Below the pieces are notes generated by a model. The model saw only the letters and a list, made by a program, of their open reading frames with translations, was not told the DNA's origin and ran no database searches. From Metarhizium brunneum (Eukaryota > Ascomycota > Sordariomycetes > Hypocreales > Clavicipitaceae): 64,000 nucleotides of DNA. The stretch is from the NCBI RefSeq assembly GCF_013426205.1, contig NC_089427.1:1612001-1676000 (forward strand). Direction: 5' to 3'. The position numbers and the translations under genes were made by a program. Below are positions 1-9,300 of this stretch, piece after piece (position 1 is the stretch's first letter; each line of letters begins with the position of its first letter).

Positions 1-69
1 CGATGGCGCAGGAGGCTCGATGTTCAAGCGGGTCTCTTTGAAGAGATATTGAATGTCGCCAGAATCCAT
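1..69 (-). CDS. 5'-partial gene of unknown function, cut by the window edge
   Basis: Reading leftwards from an ATG at 69, the frame stays open for all 23 codons to the window edge. It gives a peptide beginning MDSGDIQYLFKETRLNIEPP, whose composition is protein-like. A second ATG seven bases upstream, in another frame, closes after a short stretch. The product is not recognised; this could be a first exon or a chance open frame. The gene would lie on the same strand as RAD51, with about 470 bases between its start codon and the RAD51 stop codon. Confidence 0.4.
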   Translation of the reverse strand, partial: MDSGDIQYLFKETRLNIEPPAPS

Positions 70-540
70 CTCGCCTCCATAAAGGAATCCCGGTCCCTGG
101 TTAATAGGGGTGGAGGGAGAGAAGCAGATTCTTGTGAGTGTTGGGACGGTTGCTGGCGAGAGGTGATCGCGTTAGATGGCAGAAATTCAGATCGAAACTT
201 GACGTCGAGACGACGCTAACCCAAAATAGAAATCAGCTCCCCACCACCATACCCTACAGCACAACAAAGGCAGCTATACCGCCTGAATTCTATTTACCGT
301 AAATAGCATCGAGACTGTTGAAGTATAACTGTGAATAAGAACACTTGGAAAAATCATCTCGTATTCCTATTAAACAATTCATTGGTGAGTATTTTGTATG
401 TCGTAGATTCCATTGAAGTATCTTCATATCTGTGACATCACGATTCGTATTGTCTATGAGTATAAATATGTAGATACAACAAAGACACCAATATAACGCC
501 TATATCATGCAAACCCAATCAGACTCGGCCAACCTCATAC
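70..540. other. Intergenic, no gene seen
   Basis: This stretch lies between the start of the left-edge gene and the 3' end of RAD51. It becomes A/T-rich towards RAD51, as expected for a 3' flank and an upstream promoter. I see no open frame with recognisable protein character. Confidence 0.6.
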
Positions 541-1696
541 CTAATCCTTCTCCATATCCTTCGGAGCAGGGTCGCCAATACCATCCTCATTGATAGCAAA
601 CAACGTATCGCTCTCAGGCAGACACGGACTATCATAGATTTTGGCGATTCTTGTCTCACCGCGTCCCTTCTTCAAGCTGATACGAGTCGTGCTAGCGTGG
701 GCAATAATATTGCCACCGATGGGCTTCTTTGGGTCGGGGTTGAACATGGAGCTTGGTCCACCGTCGACCTGAGCGACAACCTGGTTGGTGATCACCACAG
801 CAATTCCGAACTCATCAGCCAATCTCTGTAGCGTACGCATAAACTTTGCCAAATGTGTCTGTCGGTTGGATAGCTCTCCACGACCACAGAAATCTGTACG
901 ATACAGAGCAGTTGCACTGTCAACGACGAGCAATGAGAACCGGGTCTCACACATCATGGCAGCAGCTTGATTCAGCAGTTGAAGCTGATGGTCAGAGTTG
1001 TAAGCACGAGCATAAGCCACATTGTCTAAAACCTCCTCTCCAGATAGCCCAAAGCGGTTGGCGACGGCAAGGAGTCGCACTGGTCGAAAAGTTCCCTCGG
1101 TGTCAATATACAGACACTTGCCCTCACCACCGCCCATGTCAAAAGGCAGCTGACACGTCACAGCCAACGTGTGGCAAATCTGGCTCTTTCCGGTTCTGAA
1201 TTCGCCAAATAACTCGGTGACTGAGCCAGTTTCGATGCCGCCCGCGAGAAGTGTGTCCAAGTTCTTGGATCCCGTTGTGATGGAAATGAGTTCGCTTCGT
1301 CGCTGATGCATCTCGGTGGCGGTCGTGAACCCCATGGGAACAAGTTTGGAGGCTTGGAAGGGAATGAGTTTCAAAGACCCGCAAGAAGTGATTAAAACAA
1401 CGAACCTTCTCCCAGAATCTTCTGTGCTTTTTGTTCCGAAATGCCTTTTATTTGTTCCAGCATTCGACGAGGAGTATATGCCACAGACTCCACCGTATTA
1501 AATCCGCCATCCATGACGAGTTGAATGTCGCGTTTTGTTAAACCAGCAATTCCCTAGAGTTTGAAGGTCAATACCCTCGTTCACTCGCGTACAATATAAG
1601 ATAAGTTACCTCCAAGGCTGTGAGCGGCGTGGGAGCTCCAGGTCCTGTCATGCCACCATCGTCACCCGCTTGGGCTTCGTCGTATTCGTCAGCCAT
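541..1696 (-). CDS. RAD51: DNA recombinase RAD51
   Basis: This is the eukaryotic RecA-type strand-exchange protein, which forms filaments on single-stranded DNA during homologous recombination in the nucleus. Three exons, 1610-1696, 1406-1553 and 541-1352, join through introns of 56 and 53 bases into 348 residues, the usual length for fungal Rad51 (mei-3 of Neurospora, uvsC of Aspergillus). An N-terminal helix-hairpin-helix region (about residues 30-80, [10 protein letters not shown] through [11 protein letters not shown]) is followed by [13 protein letters not shown], the Walker A motif GEFRTGKS at about 128-135, the GGGEGK segment and Walker B LLVVDS near residue 220. The GGGEGK and MHQRRSELI segments fit RAD51 better than DMC1. 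The second splice donor, GTTCGT, is weak, but the join restores the conserved [13 protein letters not shown]. The ATG at 1696 is the first in frame. An MluI-type box lies 137 bases upstream. Confidence 0.97.
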
Positions 1697-2157
1697 TTTG
1701 ACGTGTATGAAATTTGCAACAAAGCGACCAATCCTCGGTAAAAAGTTGCAATTTGGGTCGAGGGCGAAGAAGTGAGAAACAACCTGAGGCCGTGAAGATT
1801 TGTAATGGTGTTGATATGACAAGCGCGTTAACACGCGTCGCAGGTCAGGCATCAACTCCACCCGTTAGACGCCAAGACACGTGATCAATCAAAGTGGGAG
1901 GCAACAATTCTGCGGTCACTCGCCCACTTCCAATTCTACTAACTTGTAATTTCATCTCACAAACATGCACGGTCATCGAAAGGCAAGTGATTGTTGTATC
2001 AATCTTCATTAATTTGTAGTAGTGCTATAGTACAAGCAAGCTGTCTGTTTGTCTGTTATTCCATGCGTGAAACCAAACCCATGCCACCAAACGCCATCAT
2101 GTGAGAAAGCTGAAGTGCAGTTGCAAAATCATTCATTTCCGATATACATGTATTGCC
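1697..2157. other. RAD51 promoter region and 3' flank of the small heat-shock gene
   Basis: No gene is seen. The half nearest RAD51 holds GC-rich words including ACGCGT at 1833-1838. The half near 2158 is the 3' flank of the heat-shock gene. Confidence 0.6.
1833..1838. promoter_or_regulatory. Candidate MluI cell-cycle box upstream of RAD51
   Basis: The palindrome ACGCGT lies 137 bases upstream of the RAD51 start codon, and a related GCGCGT word sits ten bases to its left. In yeasts ACGCGT is the binding site of the MBF factor, which drives G1/S genes including recombination genes. The sequence is seen; its function here is inferred. A six-base palindrome is expected about 16 times by chance in 64 kb, so the call rests mainly on its position. 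Confidence 0.35.
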
Positions 2158-2826
2158 TTAGTTGATGGCGATGCGGCGGGATTCGTGCTTCTTAGCCTTT
2201 GGCACGACAATGGACAGAATGCCATCCTTGAAGTTGGCAGTCACTCCGTCCTGATCGACGCGGTTGGGAAAGTTGAAGCTGCGAGAAAACTCGCCAACGC
2301 TGCGCTCTGTGAGCCAGTACTTGGCTTTGTCGGCGACCTTCTTCTCCTCGGGCTCAGGCTGCTTCTCGATTTCCGCTGTGGTGGTAGTTGGCGTTCCGGG
2401 GCGGGAGTGTGATGCGTTGGACCATTCTTCGTCCTCCTCATCTTCAACAGTGGCCTTTCGTGTATTCTTGGGCTCCTCAGCAGCGTTAGGGAGATCGCCG
2501 CTCATTGCAGTGTCCTCAACCTGGACTGCTGGGGGAGTGCCAGCGGTATAGGATCTCTCGACCTGGCCTCGAACAACCAAGGTCTGAGGCTCAGAGAACT
2601 CAATATTGACATTCTCCTTGCTCACGCCAGGAAGTTCACCATGAAGCTCATAGGCATCCGTGGTCTCGCGGACGTCAAACTTTGGCTGCCATTGTCGGAC
2701 TGAGCAGTGACGACTGGCCTTTGGGTTCTGCTGACGAGAGTAGCTGTCAAAGTCGTCGAGCAGACGGAACAGAGGTGTGAAGGAGCGATCTTGTTTATTG
2801 TAAAAGGTTCGTGGGAAGAATGCCAT
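2158..2826 (-). CDS. Small heat-shock protein, Hsp30/Hsp20 family
   Basis: This is a 222-residue cytosolic holdase-type chaperone. After a short start (MAFFPRTF) and an aromatic-rich N-terminal arm, the alpha-crystallin domain begins at about residue 45 (WQPKFDVRETTDAYELHGELPGV, strands beta-2 to beta-3). A charged, disordered insert follows, carrying an acidic EDEEDEEW stretch and a Thr/Pro run. The domain resumes at SVGEFSRSFNFPNRVDQDGVTANFKDGILSIVVPK, which contains the conserved A-x-x-x-G-I-L motif as ANFKDGIL. The long insert inside the crystallin domain is typical of the fungal Hsp30 group. The gene is uninterrupted. The open frame extends 32 codons upstream, but only to a TTG, so the ATG at 2826 is chosen. 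A heat-shock element upstream supports heat regulation. Confidence 0.94.
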   Translation of the reverse strand: MAFFPRTFYNKQDRSFTPLFRLLDDFDSYSRQQNPKASRHCSVRQWQPKFDVRETTDAYELHGELPGVSKENVNIEFSEPQTLVVRGQVERSYTAGTPPAVQVEDTAMSGDLPNAAEEPKNTRKATVEDEEDEEWSNASHSRPGTPTTTTAEIEKQPEPEEKKVADKAKYWLTERSVGEFSRSFNFPNRVDQDGVTANFKDGILSIVVPKAKKHESRRIAIN

Positions 2827-4308
2827 TTTGTGTGTTGATGTGGTTGAAATGGGTTTGAAAGAGGAAGATCGCTTCACTTTTTGTGAGATTCTTCGAAGGG
2901 ATGTTCTATTGCAAGGTTGCATAAGATAACTTGTTGTGTGTTCTGATGAGAAAGAAAGTCATCATGTACGGGGTCATTGCTGTTGTTTTATACCTCTGCA
3001 GAAAGGTGTACTGACAAATGGCGCACCAGGCAACAAACAATTGCGAACATTGTTGAATATACTAGATGTATCTAGAATCAATTAGGAAGCAGCTGCATTG
3101 CGTGTTCGGTGGCTTTGGCACTGGATTACAGAGTTCGACGACACTAGATGATGACAGTGACGCCTAGAAGCTTCGAGAAGCCAGTAGAAGTATTCCGGAC
3201 TGGTCCTGTTCTCAACGCACAACCAACAACGAGCTTTTGAATTAACCATTTGCTATCAAGACGCCCGGTACTACCCGCTCATATGCCGCTCCAAAAACCT
3301 TTTTCTTGACGAACCTGCTAAGTATCCAGGTTTCCAGATCAACTTAAGCTCTCACTGATTTTTGTGCCATCGCGGCCGCAAGCACACAGTGGAGGTACCT
3401 TGTACCTGCAGGATCCCTGCACATGCTGCTGAATAAGACAGCAATGGCCCAAGTACGTACATAAATGTCCACAGTGAAATGACGTCACCGGCACAAATTC
3501 GACCTGAAGAGCTTCGCTTGCTTGTCGAGGTGATCAATAGCAAGATAGAGAAATGTAGCATACCGAAATTAACTGTAATTGTAGTCCCAAGTAGGGACAA
3601 GAACGATCTTCTCACTTTATGCGCCGAAATGCTTTAATCAAGTCTCTAATATAGCTTCGTCGTTGGGGTGCTGTGATTCGCGACAGCTCTCCTTGCACCA
3701 TCAGCGACGTGACTCGGAGTAAACTCCGTGTGACAGTTGCCCAGCCACATCTCGTTCATAGATGTCGTATCAAAACGCATCGCCACTCACAAGCCACGGT
3801 TGTATCCAACTTCATCTGTTGATGCAATTCTCGCGATTCATCAATATTTAACGAGGATACAGGAGTATCTTCTCTTGTACGAGCTTAAAACTCCCGATGA
3901 TGTGTTATCCTTGAGGCTTGTATGGGATAACATGGCATCGATTCAGTTTTCTTAAGCAGCATTTTTTTGTTGAATTCATAATCGAGGACATGGCCTTTGA
4001 TCTCCCAAAGACGCTCGACGCGCCTAAATCCTGACCAATCTGCCGGATATACATTCGTTAACCCCCCATCACATGAAATATGAAAGAAATAATCATCATC
4101 GTCATTATCCGTATGCAGACCTAATGATTCACCTCTCTGATCTACCCAAACCCGCCCTAGCCCCAGCACCGACTGACGCGCTGGTTCGATTCCATTCCAA
4201 GATTCCCTTCCAAAATTCGCCTCACCTCTTGCTTCCAGTGACTGCCCTGACTGCGTAGTAGAGTACACCCGTCCTGGTTGAAAACCCACCCGGATGATTC
4301 ATTTGCTA
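2827..4308. other. Promoter of the heat-shock gene and 3' flank of the YTH gene
   Basis: About 1.5 kb without a convincing gene. The part near 2827 is the heat-shock promoter and contains the element at 3167-3179. Open frames at 3352-3615 and 3885-4289 (minus) lack family similarity and codon character. The second may be 3' untranslated sequence of the YTH gene. Confidence 0.6.
3167..3179. promoter_or_regulatory. Heat-shock element (HSF binding site)
   Basis: The sequence GAAGCTTCGAGAA holds three perfect alternating five-base units (GAA, TTC, GAA at two-base gaps). This is the minimal high-affinity site for trimeric heat-shock factor. A further GAA at 3187-3189 stays in the same five-base register after one missing unit, as in gapped elements. 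It lies 341 bases upstream of the start codon of the Hsp30-like gene, the only gene whose 5' end faces it. Confidence 0.75.
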
Positions 4309-6318
4309 TTAATATGGTCGCATCATTGGATATCCAGGCGCAAAGTTCATTTGTGCACGTGCAGAAGTTGCAACAATGGTTGGATTCTGTACGCGGTTGA
4401 ACAGACCAATTAACCTTCGCCCAACAGCCGGCTCTAGCTCGGTGCCGTCTCTAGCGATTTTGACCTCTCGGTTTGAATTCCAAGGGTTCCGCAAACCCCT
4501 AGTTCGGAAGAAGGGAAGACGACTGGTGGAGAGCCATTCTAACTTGAATGGCTTTCCCCATGTCTTTGTTTCATCTTCTGTACCATTGGCGTTGTCACTT
4601 GTGCTTTCGCTCTCCATATCAGATTCGGTTTCAGAATCGTCTCGTTCCGCCTCCCAGAATATTGTGCCTCGTGCGGAATCATCTATGATTTTGCCCCTGG
4701 GGGCATGCTCAGTGGCATCTGTGGGAATCGCTATCGGAAGATCGACATTGGCAGTAGATGCAACTTTTGGTGCGAACTTGATTGCGGCGGCAGGATCTTC
4801 GTTGATTTCGGAAATCATACGTGCGTATCCGAAATACTCGCCTGATTTATTAGCTGAAAATATCAAATAAACATTATCCGCGGCCTATACCGAGTCAGTT
4901 AGTACATTAACCACACATATATCAAGTCCTAGTTCACTTATCGGCCGACTTGCCTGAAACGCATCATTGAGGTTGTTCTCGTTGTGTGATTGCGTCGCCC
5001 AAATACCGGTTTGCACACTTAGATCCAAATCTTCCGTTGTCAAGCTCTTTAAGACGAAGAATTTGTCCTCGTACTGGTGAGATTTACTATCGCGCCTGGC
5101 CACTGGTAAAGCGAGTTTGGCAACAAGTTCTGACTCTGTAGGAGGATTCTTTTTCTCCGAGTCATCATTAACACTCTCTATGTCAATGCCTCCCTGTGTT
5201 TTTGATGGCGTCGAATTAACAGCAGGACCAGTAGGCACGGTGCTACCTGTGGAACCCTCAACTGCACTTTTTCGTAATCGGCTGACGAGTCGGACAGACT
5301 GGAATTTGGAATCGTGTAGATTTTGTTGTGCAGTGGAGCAAGCAGACTCATCTTTAAAATTGGCGAAGGCACAATTGCTCTTGGAAATCAGGAATAAAGA
5401 TTCCATTCCGGGTGTTACTTGGTACACGTGATGAACCAAGGCCATTAGGTTGGTCTGAGGTGGTAGGTTACCGATCCAAAGAGCGTGGCCGCTCTGTCGC
5501 GGTTTTCTTGGAGGGCCCCGGACTGTATTCTGCGTTGCTGAAGGCGCGTCTGTTTTTTGGGTCAGTTCCCGATTGTCTAGTTGCTTTTGATTCACGGTTG
5601 GTCTACCTTGGTCGTATGGTCTTCTAGCAGCAACATTTCCATTCGCCTGATGCGGAGGACTGCGAGATTGAGATTTCGAAACACCATCTACAAATACTCC
5701 CGATACCATTGTAGGCATTGCTGGTGGATGGCCTGAATACTGGCCATTGTGGGGATAGTAGAAGCTCGTTTGAGCAGGACTCATCAACATCTGGTTGTGA
5801 TAGTAAACCATATCCTGGCGTCCCTGCACCGGTATTGGGTGTTGGACCTGAGATAGGTGACTGGTTGAATAGTATTGAGGGATCTGCTGTTGTTGGACAT
5901 AATATGCTTGGTTTGGCATCGGAATGGCTGCACCACCATACTGTGGCATAGGGGTCATTTGATGAGCCATGGGCGGTGATGTGGTTGAGCTAAATGGTTG
6001 GCTATGGCCTTGAAGATATTGAGTTGAATACTGTGGTCGGTAATTAATGGCGAGCAACGTGTTATTCATCGGAGCTAGGTCGAAAGCCTCTTGGTGGCCC
6101 TGCGGTTGTTGGTATGCCATCGTAGCTTGCGCTGGGGTTTGCTGCAAGGGGCCAGGTTGATAGGGGTATTGGTGTTGGACTTGTTCCACAGCAGCTGGCG
6201 GTAATTCACTAGCTTCGTCGGAATTTGAGTTCGGGTTGGCGGACAAAAATGTAGGAGTTTGGCGAGGAGCGTCAAGCTGACCAGCATCCTGTGTCCGGCT
6301 CACAGAATCGCTTTGCAT
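4309..6318 (-). CDS. RRM and YTH domain RNA-binding protein (m6A-reader family)
   Basis: This is a 646-residue protein from two exons, 4954-6318 and 4309-4884. Residues 1 to about 270 are low-complexity and rich in Gln, Pro, Tyr and Met. An RRM follows at about 276-350 (HALWIGNLPP as RNP2-like, SNCAFANF as RNP1-like). The YTH domain starts near 418 (DKFFVLKS) with GIWATQ (Trp 440), LIFSANKSGEYFGYARM, then TWGKPFKLEW (Trp 564 and 572) and ends at VKIARDGTELEP. The three Trp positions match the cage that binds N6-methyladenosine in YTH proteins. The exons join across a 69-base intron with a GC donor (CAG/GCAAGT), a CTAAC branch point and a TATAG acceptor. This join restores the conserved AFQAADNVYLIFS. 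The longer open frame to 6411 begins with TTG, so the ATG at 6318 is used. A role in reading or decaying methylated mRNA is inferred from the family. Confidence 0.93.
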
Positions 6319-9300
6319 TTGATATTCGCTGCGGATATTCAAGTGCCAAAACTGCGATTTTTTTGGCCTCCGGTCTTCTGGCCTTCTGCAAAAGCTGATC
6401 GAGGATGTCAACGTAGACAGAGTTTTTATCGATGACTAGGTCATACGAGTACTCGAAGCCGTATCCTAGGTCTATCGGTCTATCGGTTTGAACTGAAGTC
6501 GAATATTGCTTAACGTAAAATAAATGCGGATGCTAATTAGTGCTGCAGAACCTCCGCGATTCTTCGTGAAGTGGGCTGAAATAATGACCGCGTTTCCGAT
6601 GCGGCTAGGCGATTTGTTTCAACAAAAAGAAGCGCAAAATGCTTGTTCCGTACAAGAAGCCGATAAATAGCACACTCGTCAGGCAAGTCCTGCTCTGGTG
6701 ATGCTTTTGCGATCCTTAACACCAATGGGTAGAGCTGGTATCAAATATCTAATTGCAGATACAATGTGGATTTTCCGGAGGTAATGGTCCGAGGAATGCG
6801 AAAGGGTATTGGGCAATGAAGATGTGCATAAGTGCCTTGGCTGTGGACTGTGGATGATCGAATTATCCTCCCTCCTCGAGACGAAAAGAGAAACCAAAGG
6901 TCAATTGGTTCACCAGACAATGTAGAATGTAGAAAAGCGCGCAGACTCAATAAAACAAGAGTGTAGCAATGCGTCTAGAGGAACGACTCAGCTGACAGCC
7001 AAGCCAAGTAGGATGCTGTTTCAAACGGTGGGAATTTGGGGGGCAGATGACGACTTGAAAGAAGAACCCTGAAAAGCTTCTAGCAAGGTATTCAATCTTC
7101 TCCAAGCTTGAACCCCAGGTAGAGTGCCGAGTGGCGAATATCTCTTGAAAAGTAGCTGGACTGGGCCTATTCGGAGCTTTGGGCTGCGAATCAATCAGAC
7201 TTGCAAGGCAGCACCACTTTCTTGGATCCTGGCTAGAAATTGAGTTGAATGAGCCACCCCTGTGATCAGATACTGACGACAGGGCTGAGTAAACAAGCAG
7301 ATCCGTTGAATTAACAAGGTGGGATGCGCTAGGGAGGTGTGAGAGGAGTAGTAATGATGCTGGGGCTTGAGACGGATACAGGTATCCGATTGCAATAACC
7401 GGACCTGTCAATAGCCCGAAAAAACCCAGGACTTCTCGTTACGACGCCCGAAGCCTTTTGACCCTCACAGCCCCACGGCCGGCGAGACAACGTCAAGGGT
7501 GCAGGATAGTCCTGTGTGTGGTATGTAATCCAAGAAAGCCCTTGCAGCTTAGGTATTTCCGACCAAGGCTTCTTCAGGCTATACGACAGAGGATAGTACA
7601 AAGAAGAAAAATCAAGCCGTGGAGTGAATTCAACACAATTCAAGGGACCGTTTTTCTTGGTCGGACCGCGATGGTTCCGTCCGGCCTGGATGCCCGCGTT
7701 GATTTAGACCTTTTTTCGAGCCTCTAGAGAGTAGGCGCGGCAAGTCTTTCTATCGGTGCCCGGCTTATATCCCTTTGTCGACCCTACGTATATTCCAGCG
7801 AAGAAAGATGTATCCATGTATTGTAGGGGTCCTCGAAGCTCAGACTGCGGTGTAGATAATTCCCATTATTTTCACTAGTGAGGGAACCAGGGCAGAGGCT
7901 GAGAAGTAGTCGACCTGTGAATCAGCAACATAGAATTTCGTCGGCAGTGAGTGCGACTCAGCAGCTTAGCGGTCCTGTAATGAGTTCAAAAGAAGAGGAG
8001 GAATTGGGTTCGAGATATTAGCCACCGAGGGGCTTGTGTATGGGCGTGGTTAGTAGAAGTTGGTCGACGCCAATGACGCTTTGGTTCCGGGTACTGTCTC
8101 GGGTCTACTGTAAGCGAGCAAGAGCAGTCAGTCGATGCCTCTTTCCAAACTAGCACCCGCAGCAGTTGCTCAAGTGAGTACAAAGATACCAAGGTGCCTA
8201 ATGCAGCACTTGACGGCACAAATGAACAATTTCCAAGAGAAGAATGCTACAGAACCCTAGCGAAGACTTGACGAGGCGGACGGCGCACCATATCTGCGAT
8301 TTCACGCTCCAGCCACAAGTGCATCTTGGCCTGTATTGTCCATGCCCACATCACCTCCCTAGGTGCCTGGGGTATCGAACCTTGACAGAATAACGGCACT
8401 GAGCTACCAACAGGGCTGTGGCGCCTGGACACCTCGTTTTGCCAAGCCCAGTTTCCTGCCGAGCAACTACCTAGGTACCTAGGGATTGAGATGACGCCGA
8501 CGCCAAATATCACAGAGGCGGTTTCGACAAACCCAAACGCCAAATGAGCCCAAATGACTCTGACCCATAATAAGCGGACATGGCTTCACGGAGACCGGAT
8601 GAGCTGGCAGCCTGTGTGGTCGGAGCAAGGGTGATGCTGGATGGTACTATGCCCTACCGGTCTATCCACCAGAAAGGAGAGACCCAAACGCGACTCGGGA
8701 TGTGGTAGTACCTGCTCTCGGAGCCAAAAAGAGGCATGCGGCGGCGATCAGGTTACCTGTCTCCACCTCCAGGTCAATTTGACGAGAGGTGACTACGAGC
8801 CAAACAGCAAGTCTCGCGTCCACGATGCCAATTTTTGTCGCTGCTACTTTGACTTCCGAGTCGGAGCTAGGCTTCGCTTAGACCGATACCATTGTCTAGC
8901 CTCCATCAGAATCCAGGAGTTACGGAGTACATTAATGGATATCGTACGGCCAAACGGAACAGGATTCTGGCGTGCCTGCATCACGAATCCACTGGGCACC
9001 GCAGATAATTACGGGGAGACGTGGCGAGGACCCTGAAAATCCTGGCAAGCTATCGCTGACGAGCTACGATGATATATGTACTACTAAGCTAATTAATCCA
9101 TTAGTTTATTTTCTTTTTGCCCGCCGAATACCCCGACTCTTCAAAGGAAGCTGAATGAAATAAAACGGCATCATGCTTATCTCGTGAGGCCACCTGCGAT
9201 GAGGCCGGCCTTCTAGTTGCCATTGGGCAAGTGTGGCCAAATTCGGGCAGAATGACTTTGTACCGACCCTAAGCCCCAGAAACCTCCTGCGGACTTCGTT

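Noticed and set aside
4178..4202. GGTTCGATTCC-like word resembling a tRNA T-arm
   Set aside because: The flanking bases do not form the T stem, and no D-arm, anticodon arm or acceptor stem can be placed around it.
3885..4289. 134-codon minus-strand frame downstream of the YTH stop codon
   Set aside because: No recognisable domain and no splice signals linking it to the YTH gene, whose YTH domain is already complete.
6319..6411. Longer start for the YTH protein
   Set aside because: The extra 31 codons begin with TTG, not ATG, and contain no conserved sequence.
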